From: Caldilineaceae bacterium
GTDB taxonomy: Bacteria > Chloroflexota > Anaerolineae > Caldilineales > Caldilineaceae
DNA length: 64,000 nucleotides
Assembly: GCA_020634755.1 (NCBI GenBank)
Contig: JACKBC010000008.1
Location: 139,911 to 203,910 of the forward strand
Direction of reading: 5' to 3'
Shown: positions 52,332 to 60,252 of the stretch, in pieces
How the letters are laid out: each line of letters begins with the position of its first letter
Numbering within the stretch: position 1 is the stretch's first letter
Notes under the pieces: model-generated
Databases searched by the model: none
Seen by the model: only the letters and a program-made list of their open reading frames with translations
Told to the model about the DNA's origin: nothing
Position numbers and translations under genes: made by a program

Positions 52332-54689
52332 ATGAATCGTAATCCAATCTCGACGATTTGGCAACGCGCGGCTTTAGCCGTCAGCGTTGCGCTTACCCCG
52401 GTGCTGATGACCGCATCATCACTGATTGTGCAACAGTCAGATGTTGAGGCATCCAGCCATCGCGAAGCGCCGCTGATTTCTATGGATGCCTTTGCCGACA
52501 ACACCGACACCTATGTCTTTGTTTCACCCACCAATCCAGACAATGTGGTGCTGGTGGCCAGCTGGATTCCTTTTGAAGGACCGGAGGGCGGCCCCAATTA
52601 CTTCCAGTGGGACCCCAACGTCCACTATACCATCAATGTGGACAACAACGGCGACGCCGTGCCCGATTTCACCTATGTGCTGGAAGCCAACGAACAAATT
52701 CAAAACCCGTTGACCTTCCTGTACAACACCGGCCCCATTGGGCCTGATGGCACAAATTGGAACCGCCAGCAGCATTACAGCCTTTTCGAGGTAACATCGG
52801 CTGGCTCCAAAACGCTGCTGGACAATGTGCTGGCGCCGCCGGTTAACATTGGCAGCAAGTCCACGCCCAATTATGACGAGTTTGATAGCAACTTTATCTA
52901 TACGGCCAGCGATAGTGGCGACGACATCAAGATTTACGCCGGCCAGACCGATGACGCTTTCTGGGTGGATCTGCAAGTCTTTGATCTGCTTACGCTGCGC
53001 GGTCAACCCGCACCCATTGGCTACACCGATGGCAATAACAATCCGGTCGATTCGGTCTCTGGCTTCAACAACCACAGCCTGGTTATCGAAATTCCCATCA
53101 GCCGTCTAAAGCAGGGTGAAGAGCCGGTGCTGGGCGTCTGGGCCGCCGCCAACCGCAAAGCCATGCGCGTGCTCAACGGGTTGGGTGGCGTGATCAGCGG
53201 TGACGGTCTGGAAACCCACAGCGGCGACTATGTACAGGTTTCGCGCCTGGGCATGCCGCTGGTCAACGAAGTGGTGCTGCCCTATGCGTTGAAAGATGCC
53301 TTCAACACGCTCAAGCCCGAGCAGGATCTAGATATTTATACTGACCCGACCTTTGGCCCGATTTTGCAAAAAAGCGTGGAAGATCCCGAAATCGGTCGCC
53401 TGCTGTGCGCGCTGTATGGCGTGCCGCTGCCCGGTGATGCTGACGACGATTGCAGCACCGAAGTTGAAACGGGTACGCCTCGTTCCGGTCGCGGCGACAT
53501 CTTCGACATCTTCTTGACGGGCATGGTGCTGGCCGACGAGTTCATGATTCACACCAAGGATGGCCCGGCGCTGCTGCCCCCCGGCACCAATGTAAACCGC
53601 CCGGCCAATGCAGTTCCCGCCGAGATGATTCGCATCAACACCGATATCAAAGGCGACCTCTGTTCCCCCACGCCAAGCCGTTTGGGTGTGTTGGGTGGCG
53701 ATGCCTGTGGCTTCCCCAATGGCCGCCGTTTGACCGATGACATTGTGGAAATCGAACTGCTGGCCGTGGCCGGCGCTGCATACGGCGTGCTGGATGGCCG
53801 CGATGCCGACTTCCAGTTCAACGCCGATCTGATCCCGGTGCTGAGCGACAATGTAGACTTTAACGATAAGCCGTTCGATGCCAACTTCCCCTACATGGCC
53901 ACGGCGCAGAGCGGACAGGAGCACTTCCACCAGAATCCGGTCAAGGCCAGCCAAATTGTCGGTTCCGTTATGTCGCTGGCGCGTGACAAGAGCGACGATT
54001 CGGAAGAGCGCCAGAGCGGCAGCAACTACTTTGGCAGCCGCGATCTGGAATTGGGCACGCTGAAAGGCAAGCCGCAGACCGTGGGCGTGCGCTTCCTCAA
54101 TGTAAAGGTGCCGGTTGGCGCCACCATTATGGCGGCCCACATTGAGTTTACCGCCGAAGAGAATGACAACGGCCCCGCCAATTTGCAAATCTATGGTGAA
54201 GCCAGCGACAACGCAACTCCGTTTGAGAACAAGCGCCACAATATTAGCAATCGCCCCAAGACCACGGCCTTTGGCGACTGGGCCAACGTGGGTGAATTTA
54301 TCAAGAACAAGCGTCACTGGAGCATCAACTTCGCCCCGGTGGTGCAAGAGATTGTCAACCGCAGCGGCTGGCAGGAAGGCAACGCCATGGCCTTTATCAT
54401 AACCGGTGATGGCGAACGCTCAGCTTGGAGCGTAGACGGCAAGCCCGGCGATGCGCCCATGCTCTACATTGAGTACGAAGTCAACGGCAGCGTGCAGGCT
54501 AGCGCCATTGAGCTGGAATCTGTACCCACCGCAGATGTCATTGCTCGCAACACCACCAGCAGCACTGTGCTGCGCGGCACGGACCGCGGTGAAGAGCAGC
54601 TCGCCAATGACGATGACACCGAAATAAATGAAGCCACTGGCTCAACGCAAGAGACGGTGCAGATCTTTGTACCGGTCGCCAAGAAATAA
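52332..54689 (+). CDS. Secreted DUF4331 protein with C-terminal carbohydrate-binding-like beta domain
   Basis: The 785-residue protein has a signal peptide (LAVSVALTPVLMTASS). The DUF4331 hallmark SSHREAPLIS at 41-50 is followed by NTDTYVFVSPTNPDNVVLVA, GGPNYFQWDPNVHYTINVDN and FLTGMVLADEF. The C-terminal ~170 residues (SGSNYFGSRDLELGTLKGKP, VPVGATIMAAHIEFTAEEND, AWSVDGKPGDAPMLYIEYE) form a DNRLRE/CBM-like jelly roll found on cell-surface proteins. DUF4331 has no known function. The ATG follows TAAGGAG. The upstream gene is the NicO exporter and the downstream gene a TPR protein, suggesting an exported module. Confidence 0.85.
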   Translation: MNRNPISTIWQRAALAVSVALTPVLMTASSLIVQQSDVEASSHREAPLISMDAFADNTDTYVFVSPTNPDNVVLVASWIPFEGPEGGPNYFQWDPNVHYTINVDNNGDAVPDFTYVLEANEQIQNPLTFLYNTGPIGPDGTNWNRQQHYSLFEVTSAGSKTLLDNVLAPPVNIGSKSTPNYDEFDSNFIYTASDSGDDIKIYAGQTDDAFWVDLQVFDLLTLRGQPAPIGYTDGNNNPVDSVSGFNNHSLVIEIPISRLKQGEEPVLGVWAAANRKAMRVLNGLGGVISGDGLETHSGDYVQVSRLGMPLVNEVVLPYALKDAFNTLKPEQDLDIYTDPTFGPILQKSVEDPEIGRLLCALYGVPLPGDADDDCSTEVETGTPRSGRGDIFDIFLTGMVLADEFMIHTKDGPALLPPGTNVNRPANAVPAEMIRINTDIKGDLCSPTPSRLGVLGGDACGFPNGRRLTDDIVEIELLAVAGAAYGVLDGRDADFQFNADLIPVLSDNVDFNDKPFDANFPYMATAQSGQEHFHQNPVKASQIVGSVMSLARDKSDDSEERQSGSNYFGSRDLELGTLKGKPQTVGVRFLNVKVPVGATIMAAHIEFTAEENDNGPANLQIYGEASDNATPFENKRHNISNRPKTTAFGDWANVGEFIKNKRHWSINFAPVVQEIVNRSGWQEGNAMAFIITGDGERSAWSVDGKPGDAPMLYIEYEVNGSVQASAIELESVPTADVIARNTTSSTVLRGTDRGEEQLANDDDTEINEATGSTQETVQIFVPVAKK

Positions 54690-54708
54690 CCTGTTTCATA
54701 TCCCCCCA

Positions 54709-54742
54709 CCTTCTCCTCTCTGCACAGGCAGAGAGGAGAAGG
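54709..54742 (+). other. Intercistronic 15-bp hairpin
   Basis: CCTTCTCCTCTCTGC (54709-54723) is inverted perfectly as GCAGAGAGGAGAAGG (54728-54742) around a four-base loop. No T-tract follows, so it probably adjusts mRNA processing or stability between the DUF4331 and TPR genes. Confidence 0.65.
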
Positions 54743-54776
54743 AAACAAATTCAGTTCATCACTGAGGATATTCACC

Positions 54777-56081
54777 ATGCATCTTGCAACCGTTCGACCA
54801 CAATTCATGCTCAGCCCTGGCCGCAAGCCCCTGCGCATATTGCTGATTGCGTTATGTTTGCTGGCAGCAGCCATTGGCTGGCGCACGTGGCAAGCTGCCC
54901 ACCGCGCCAATCTAGCCGCTTCCCCTGCGCTCATGCAGCCCACCGCCGCCGATCTCGTCACGCGCTTCCAGCAACGACTGGCGGCCAACCCCGATGATGA
55001 GATTGCTTATGCGCAACTCGGGCTGGCCCTGCTGCAACAGGTGCGCGAAAGCGGTGATGCTTCGCTTTATGCGCGCGCTGGGCAGACTTTCAAAGAATCG
55101 CTCCAGCGCGACCCGCAGCAGATTGATGCGCTGGTGGGGCAAGGCGTTTTGGCGCTGGCCCTACACGACTTTGGAGGGGCGCTGCAGTGGGCGGAGCAGG
55201 CGCAGAAGGTGAACCCGTGGCGCGCCGAAACGGTTGGCATTCTAGTGGACGGCAATGTGGAATTGGGGCGCTATGCCGCCGCCGTGGCCGCGGCGCAGCA
55301 GATGGTTAATCTGCGGCCTGGTCTGGAATCATACAGCCGCGTTTCCTATCTGCGCGAGCTGCATGGTGACGTAGATGGCGCCATTGAAGCCATGCAATCA
55401 GCGGTGGATGCAGCTGTTCCAGGCACGGAAAGCCGTTTATGGACGCAGGTACAATTGGGGCATCTCTACTTCAATCGCGGCGATTTGGAGACGGCGCAAG
55501 CCGTATATCTGGCGGCGCTGGCCCAGCGTCCCGATTATATTCACGCCCAGGCCGGGCTAGCGCGCATTCAAGCCGCCCGCGGTGAATATAAGGCCGCCAT
55601 TACGGCTTATGAAGGGATTACAACGCGACTGCCATTGCCCCAATACATTGTCGAGTTGGCGGATCTATATGAGGCAACGGGTCAAGGGGAAAAAGCCGCC
55701 GCCCAGCGCGAGCTGGTCCACGTGATCCAGCAGCTCAACGCCAGCGCCGGCATGAATGTGGATCTGGAGCTGGCCTATTTTGATGTGGAATATGGCGATG
55801 ACCCGGCGGCGGCGCTCCAAGACGTGCAGGCGGCCTACACCGCGCGCCCGACCATCTATGCCGCCGATGCGTTGGCGTGGGCGCTCTATAAAAATGGCCG
55901 TTTTGAAGAGGCGCAAAAATACAGCGAAGAAGCGCTGCGCCTGGGTACACAAGATGCCTTGCTACACTTTCATGCCGGCGTCATTGCGCAGGCGCTCGGT
56001 GATGATGCAGATGCAACTGTGCATTTTGGGCGTAGTCAAGAGATAAATCCGTATTTTTCCATCCGGCATTCGGTCAAGTAG
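54777..56081 (+). CDS. Membrane-anchored tetratricopeptide-repeat protein
   Basis: The 434-residue protein has one N-terminal hydrophobic helix (LRILLIALCLLAAAIGWRTW, about 19-38). A TPR superhelix follows, visible as repeats with A-x-G...A...Y/F-P spacing, for example DALVGQGVLALALHDFGGAL, HLYFNRGDLETAQAVYLAAL and ALAWALYKNGRFEEAQKYSE. TPRs bind proteins; the anchor places it on the outer face. The ATG follows TGAGGATATTCACC. It is the third gene of the NicO-DUF4331-TPR set, 87 bp after DUF4331, and probably interacts with that secreted protein. This is inference from context. Confidence 0.82.
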   Translation: MHLATVRPQFMLSPGRKPLRILLIALCLLAAAIGWRTWQAAHRANLAASPALMQPTAADLVTRFQQRLAANPDDEIAYAQLGLALLQQVRESGDASLYARAGQTFKESLQRDPQQIDALVGQGVLALALHDFGGALQWAEQAQKVNPWRAETVGILVDGNVELGRYAAAVAAAQQMVNLRPGLESYSRVSYLRELHGDVDGAIEAMQSAVDAAVPGTESRLWTQVQLGHLYFNRGDLETAQAVYLAALAQRPDYIHAQAGLARIQAARGEYKAAITAYEGITTRLPLPQYIVELADLYEATGQGEKAAAQRELVHVIQQLNASAGMNVDLELAYFDVEYGDDPAAALQDVQAAYTARPTIYAADALAWALYKNGRFEEAQKYSEEALRLGTQDALLHFHAGVIAQALGDDADATVHFGRSQEINPYFSIRHSVK

Positions 56082-56154
56082 AAGATTTTTTCAGTTTACA
56101 TCGCGTAATGACACATTCCCAGCGATGAAACTTCAAGCAGCGGCATACCGAGTG

Positions 56155-56667
56155 CTAGTGACTTTGCAACTGATCAATCTGCGACTTTAAAATTGCTACA
56201 TACTGTTCTTGTGCAACAATAATCCTATGTAATTCGTTAATCTGTGCTTCTAGGAGATGCTGCTTTTCAAGCAGCATCTGTTCCAACTGTCGACTTAGGC
56301 GTGATTTAACTAGCTGGGGGCGATTAAGCCGAAGTACAGTAAGATGAAATTGCCCTGTTTCGGTCAGCGGTTCTAAATGTCCCGTCTGTTCATTCGCACG
56401 GTAGTGAATATTCAGTTCATCCAGGAGCGGATGTAATATCCGGCGTTGTTGCGAAATGTCGTCTTCATTGGGCCAAAAATCATGTTTGTACTGGTTACAT
56501 TTCCATCATGCATAAACCAAGTTATCCAAATCATCACCACCACCAGCTACACGTGGCATAAAATGGTCAACGGTTAATTCGCTTCCGGCATCTATCTCTG
56601 TTACGCCGCAATAGCCACATGCATAACGATAAAGGCGACGCACGACTTCAAGTCGGGGATGAGACAT
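56155..56667 (-). pseudogene. HNH endonuclease interrupted by in-frame TGA at a zinc-ligand Cys position
   Basis: From ATG 56667 the frame reads MSHPRLEVVRRLYRYACGYC, then ELTVDHFMPRVAGGGDDLDN, LVYA, then TGA (56506-56508), then WKCNQYKHDFWPN and a coiled-coil C-terminus to TAG 56155-56157 in the same frame. The HNH consensus has Cys exactly where TGA stands (C-x-x-C after 'NLVYA'). The remainder (C17, C20, H35, N50 region, C57) is intact. Either it is a single-base nonsense mutation or the UGA is read through. The start overlaps the end of the upstream small gene by 20 bp. Without read-through the product is a 53-residue fragment. Confidence 0.75.
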
Positions 56668-56968
56668 GAGAATCCATTAGCAAAGAGTAGCCGGTCAGCT
56701 TCTCGTAGGCCTGCTCTAATTCTGTAATTTGACGGCCAAACTTTTCATTGCGTTGCATAAGTTGGCCAAGGCTAGATGTACGCTGCTGAATCTGGCCTCG
56801 TAGTTGGCGCAAATTCGCCAACGATAAAAGCTCCATTTCTTCAGCTTCTGCGCGATCAAGTTCATCAAGACCAGCACTATAAATTGCTGCTTCCAACTCA
56901 TTAAGAACTTCGCCTCGAGCAACACGAATATGATACTCCCACCACTTTTGATACTCTGATTCAGTCAC
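56648..56968 (-). CDS. Small coiled-coil protein paired with the HNH nuclease gene
   Basis: The 106-residue protein begins MTESEYQKWWEYHIRVARGE and is mostly charged helix (about 40-100, heptad pattern NLRQLRGQIQQRTSSLGQLM). I do not recognise a named family, although similar short proteins are found just before HNH nucleases. Its end overlaps the start of the HNH frame by 20 bp, so the pair was coupled. Upstream AGGAGGCAA provides the Shine-Dalgarno. It may be a partner or antitoxin-like protein; there is no direct evidence. Confidence 0.7.
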   Translation of the reverse strand: MTESEYQKWWEYHIRVARGEVLNELEAAIYSAGLDELDRAEAEEMELLSLANLRQLRGQIQQRTSSLGQLMQRNEKFGRQITELEQAYEKLTGYSLLMDSHVSSPT

Positions 56969-57042
56969 ATTTGCCTCCTCACTCTTTTTGAACGACTTAG
57001 CATATGGCCCATGCGTGTTTCACTACATTCATAGTACCTATT

Positions 57043-57154
57043 CAATGTCATTTCGTTAAGGCCGCTTCCAGTGCGATGCACGGTATACCACTCGAATGCG
57101 AGGACAAAATGGCGGATACCGTGCGTCGCACTTTTCGCTCACTTTATGACATTG
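57043..57154. repeat. 112 bp MITE-like repeat, family R1, copy 3
   Basis: This copy is in the same orientation as 4789-4901: CAATGTCATTTCGTTAAGGC at the left, AAAATGGCGGATACCGTGCG inside and TTATGACATTG at the right. It abuts a family R5 element five bases further on. Confidence 0.85.
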
Positions 57155-57159
57155 AGTCC

Positions 57160-57305
57160 CTATTCAGCCGTCCCCTGAGCGCCCAAACTGCGCTTGGGAC
57201 GTCGAAGGGGACACGGGCTTCGACAAGCGTTGTTGCTCTGCAACCACTTCGTGAATGACTGCGCTCACGCCGAAGTCTCAGCCCCCGAGTGGCCTGAATA
57301 GTTAC
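57160..57305. repeat. Inverted-repeat element with CTATTCAG/CTGAATAG ends (family R5)
   Basis: It starts CTATTCAGCCGTCCCC and ends GGCCTGAATAGTTAC, with internal CGCCCAAACTGCGCTTGGG and ACGGGCTTCGACAAGC segments shared in style with 705-787 (GGGCTTCGACAAGCTCAG). It is non-coding. Confidence 0.6.
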
Positions 57306-57360
57306 CGATCATATATATATTTATATATTATTGTGTATTAACAAATTAGACTAGTATCCC

Positions 57361-57393
57361 AGAAGTTCGGCTTCTCGGAGAAGTCGAACTTCT
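57361..57393. other. 33 bp hairpin, AGAAGTTCGGCTTCT stem
   Basis: AGAAGTTCGGCTTCT (57361-57375) and AGAAGTCGAACTTCT (57379-57393) pair at 14 of 15 positions with a three-base loop, in an AT-rich gap. No T-tract and no gene. Confidence 0.55.
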
Positions 57394-57463
57394 ATGCCGG
57401 TGTTAATTTATAAATCTGCAAAATATATGTATGTTCTTCCCCTTAGGATCAATTATACCATAT

Positions 57464-57540
57464 CCAGTAGACCGCAATGGCAAGCATAAAGTCGAATTCA
57501 ACAAGCCAGACCGATGCCTATCTCGCCAACGCAGCACACC
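57464..57540. repeat. Dispersed repeat family R2, copy C (degenerate)
   Basis: CAGTAGACCGCAATGGCAAG, then GAATTCAACAAGCCAGACCG and TCTCGCCAAC match the R2 core. The right end is truncated against the DinB gene's stop codon. Confidence 0.65.
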
Positions 57541-57541
57541 C

Positions 57542-58021
57542 TTATTGCCCTTGGGCTTTTAGCGTGCGCTGCAACTGCTCCACGTGCTCTTGACAGTGGC
57601 TGGCATATGTCTCCAATAGATCCGCCACGGTGACGGCGCCAATCTCGGGGTGGTAACCGGTGCGCTGCCACTGCGCTTCGTCCAGGCTGCGGAAGACCAT
57701 GACCCAACGCTGGTGCAGCCCGTCCAGAATCAGCAGCGAACTCTCCAGTTCGGGGTTATCTTCATCGTTCATGCGCCCCCAGGCATCCTGATCATACGGC
57801 TTGAGTGTGGGGTTTTCTTCAGTCAAAATCAGCTTGAGGCGGATAAAGCTGTTCATGTGCGAATCCGCCATGTGATGCACATTCTGCGCCACCGACCATT
57901 CGCCATCGATGGGTCGCGCCATGAGCTGTTCACGGCTCAGTTGGGAAACCAATTGACGCAGTTGCGCCGGTAGGCTGGCGATGATTTGAATGCGCTGCTC
58001 GCGCTGGGCATTTTGGGACAT
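57542..58021 (-). CDS. DinB/YfiT-like four-helix putative metal enzyme
   Basis: The 159-residue protein has GEWSVAQNVHHMADSHMNSF (His49/50 and His55) in helix 2 and a C-terminal YASHCQEHVEQL, giving the three-His arrangement of the DinB superfamily. TEENPTLKPYDQDAWGRM between them is typical of the YfiT/bacillithiol-transferase-like branch. Members are thiol-dependent transferases or of unknown function. The ATG at 58021 follows AAAGGAG. It is a single gene between repeats and an MFS gene on the same strand. Confidence 0.88.
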   Translation of the reverse strand: MSQNAQREQRIQIIASLPAQLRQLVSQLSREQLMARPIDGEWSVAQNVHHMADSHMNSFIRLKLILTEENPTLKPYDQDAWGRMNDEDNPELESSLLILDGLHQRWVMVFRSLDEAQWQRTGYHPEIGAVTVADLLETYASHCQEHVEQLQRTLKAQGQ

Positions 58022-58145
58022 GATGGCTCCTTTATGAATGACATGGTGGTAAGGTGGCAGGGTGGCATGATGCCGTTACGCTACTTGCCATCTTAGCGCA
58101 CATTCTACATCGAATCAAACGAATCATGCCGATGCCATCCATCGA

Positions 58146-59372
58146 TTAGGTCGATTCGGCGGGTCGGCGGATCAGTGTATAGACCAGCAATCCGGTTAGC
58201 GCCATGCCGCTCCACAGCAAAAAGGGCATGCTGGCGCCAAAGCGCGCCAAGCTGTTGCCGAGCGGTGGCGCAATGACGTTGGCAATCCCCATAAAAGCCA
58301 TGGCCAATCCAGTGGCCGTACCGGCATAGCGGGCGCCCACCCCTCGCACCTCCATAATCGACGTCATGGTAATGGCCATAAACCCATCGCGCACCACGCC
58401 CGCCGTGAGAATAGCTGGCCAGATCAGCGGGCCGTGTACAAAGGCCAGCAGCCCAATGCCCGTGCAGATCAACCCGGCGGCCACCATGAGAATCCCCTTG
58501 CGCACACACAGCCGGTCCGACAGCAGCGCAATGGGAATGGCGGCCAACATGCTGGCCGCGTGAAAGGAGGCAGCGGCGCTATCCGCCGTGACGGGCAGCC
58601 AACCCGCTTCTCGCAAATAGAGCGGCAAATAGCCCAGCGCGCCATTGAGGCAGCCGGAAATTCCCATGGTGGCCAGCGCAAAGAGCCAAACGTTGCGAAT
58701 GCTGGCTACATGTGAAAGCGCTTCCGGCAGTGATGACTTTTTGCGCGCCGCCGCCGTGTCGTCATCTTCCGCCACCGGTTTGGATAGGTACCACAGCAGA
58801 CCAACCAGAATGGCCACTACGCCGTAGACCATGAGCAGATTGCGCCAGCCGCCCACCAGCGGTGAAAACACGGTGGCCGCCAGCAGTGACCCCAGCATAA
58901 AGCCAAAGGCCATCCCCACCGACACGACGCCATTGGCCATGCCTAATTGTGGACCGGGAAACCAAAGCGCACACGTTTTATGCACATTCATGGGAATGGC
59001 AGGCAAGAAAAGCCCCAGCAAAAACATGGTAGCGGCCAGTGAAAAAAAGTCGGTGGCAAAGGCGCGCGCCGCGCCCGTCACGCCTACCAAAACACAGATC
59101 GCAGTCAGCATGTTTTTGGGGCCAAAACGGTCTCCCAGCGTGCCACCCACCAGCCCCATGACAATGCTCATAAATGACCCCATGCCCCAAATCCAGCCCA
59201 CCTGCACCAAACTCAAATTTAGCTCGCTGCGAATCTCTTCGAAGAGGACGGGGAGCGACATGGTGGGGATGGCCACGACCAGCGTAAAGGTAAAAGCGCC
59301 CAGCGCCAAAACATACCATTTATATGATGTGGCGGACGCGCGGCCTGCACGCGTCGTACTTTTGGTTGTCAT
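58146..59372 (-). CDS. Major facilitator superfamily transporter
   Basis: The 408-residue protein shows 12 hydrophobic segments. The MFS loop 2-3 motif is GGTLGDRFGPKNML, and a related motif LSDRLCVRKGILMV lies in the second half, as expected from the two-fold repeat. The N-terminus up to SYKWYVLALG is cytosolic. It most resembles the NNP/CynX-like and oxalate/formate-type antiporter subgroup; the substrate is not predictable. ATG 59372 is preferred over an upstream in-frame TTG (59393). A family R4 repeat lies immediately upstream. Confidence 0.88.
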   Translation of the reverse strand: MTTKSTTRAGRASATSYKWYVLALGAFTFTLVVAIPTMSLPVLFEEIRSELNLSLVQVGWIWGMGSFMSIVMGLVGGTLGDRFGPKNMLTAICVLVGVTGAARAFATDFFSLAATMFLLGLFLPAIPMNVHKTCALWFPGPQLGMANGVVSVGMAFGFMLGSLLAATVFSPLVGGWRNLLMVYGVVAILVGLLWYLSKPVAEDDDTAAARKKSSLPEALSHVASIRNVWLFALATMGISGCLNGALGYLPLYLREAGWLPVTADSAAASFHAASMLAAIPIALLSDRLCVRKGILMVAAGLICTGIGLLAFVHGPLIWPAILTAGVVRDGFMAITMTSIMEVRGVGARYAGTATGLAMAFMGIANVIAPPLGNSLARFGASMPFLLWSGMALTGLLVYTLIRRPAEST

Positions 59373-59396
59373 AGCACGGCTTTCTAGATTCAATAA

Positions 59397-59480
59397 CTCA
59401 CGTTACGCAGCGACAGCCAGTCTGCTAGAGAGAAACAGGAACGTCGGCGAGCCGATTTTCCTCCGGGCTTGCGTAACATA
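59397..59480. repeat. Palindromic dispersed repeat, family R4, copy 2 (reverse)
   Basis: Starts ACTCACGTTACGCAGCGACA and ends GCTTGCGTAACATA, the reverse complement of 549-633 with the internal CTAGAGAGAAACAGGAA conserved. Confidence 0.8.
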
Positions 59481-59484
59481 ATTC

Positions 59485-59580
59485 AATAAATGGCAACGAT
59501 AAGAAAGAAGGCCGGATTCACCCGAAGAGACCGATGCTTGAATCACAAACACCGTTGCGGCATACGGCTTATTGATACGA
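59485..59580. repeat. Dispersed repeat family R2, copy D
   Basis: TGGCAACGATAAGAAAGAAG, GGATTCACCCGAAGAGACCG and AACACCGTTGCGGCAT match copy A at 13661 in order and orientation. It sits five bases beyond an R4 copy, so two unrelated repeat families adjoin here. Confidence 0.8.
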
Positions 59581-59710
59581 GCAGTATACCTTCCCCAAAA
59601 CAATCCGCCCAACCCACTCCTACAGCGTTTGATGCTTTCGTCGAGCACCAGGGGCAAACGTTTTTGCCCAAAGTCAAGCCAAAAGAATGCGCAATCAAAC
59701 AATTGGCGAT

Positions 59711-59739
59711 TTGACATTCAATTTGTAAGGTGTTAGACT
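59711..59739 (+). promoter_or_regulatory. Strong promoter for the ABC-exporter leader
   Basis: A perfect TTGACA (59711-59716) and TAGACT (59734-59739) are 17 bases apart. Predicted transcription start is near 59746, about 500 bases upstream of the first ABC gene. Confidence 0.7.
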
Positions 59740-59830
59740 GGCCAAGTTGCCAAAAAGGGTAACCACAATTACAAAACTTTTTTGCACTAATTTTTCCAGC
59801 CAACCACTATATAACGGAGGGCGCATTTCA

Positions 59831-59893
59831 ATGATTAAACGAATCGTGAGAAACCATGCAGGACCGCGATTCTGCGCGGAGTGCGCCCATTAG
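59831..59893 (+). CDS. 20-codon leader peptide
   Basis: ATG 59831 follows GGAGG (59816-59820) at ten bases. The frame encodes a 20-residue basic, Cys/His-containing peptide (MIKRIVRNHAG, then PRFCAECAH) ending at TAG. It is too short to be a normal protein. It lies between a consensus promoter and two consecutive terminator hairpins ahead of an ABC exporter, the layout of ribosome-mediated attenuation leaders. The coding region is itself bracketed by GGGCGCA (59819) and TGCGCCC (59882), which could pair and hide the Shine-Dalgarno. Confidence 0.5.
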   Translation: MIKRIVRNHAGPRFCAECAH

Positions 59894-59922
59894 CCGATAG
59901 CTTTTGCACCAGTAAGCACCCT

Positions 59923-59963
59923 AACGGCCACGGGCGTTCAATCCCCCGTGGCCGTTGTATTTT
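59923..59963 (+). terminator. First hairpin/terminator of the leader
   Basis: AACGGCCACGGG (59923-59934) pairs with CCCGTGGCCGTT (59945-59956), followed by GTATTTTC. A second hairpin TGCGCGCTG/CAGCGCGCA (59973-59994) and a third ATGGTCA/TGACCAT (59994-60029) follow before the final terminator. Confidence 0.65.
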
Positions 59964-60036
59964 CTACAACGTTGCGCGCTGCTTCCAGCGCGCATGGTCA
60001 ACACCGGCGCTTGCCGCCGCCATGACCATACCTCCA

Positions 60037-60069
60037 CGACCACGGGGAATCCCTGTGGTCGTTTTTTTT
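60037..60069 (+). terminator. Second, strong rho-independent terminator
   Basis: CGACCACGGG (60037-60046) pairs with CCTGTGGTCG (60052-60061) and is followed by eight T. It stands 183 bases ahead of the first ABC gene, so it either attenuates that operon or ends a ~320 nt structured RNA. Confidence 0.85.
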
Positions 60070-60252
60070 ATTGGTTCACAGGCGGCTTGTCATCTTCTGC
60101 GCAATGAAGGATGAACGTCGTCCACGCAACCCGCAATAAACTCAACGTCTGATATTGCGTATTTCGTGTACTGGCTCAGAGAGTAGTATGGAAACAAGCT
60201 ACAATGCCGATACACATAACGCGCAATACGCAACATGCTGGAGAAACCAAGT

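Noticed and set aside
56506..56508. Selenocysteine insertion in the HNH nuclease
   Set aside because: I see no SECIS-like stem-loop clearly placed after the UGA and no selenium gene in the window. A nonsense mutation is simpler, so it is kept only as a check.
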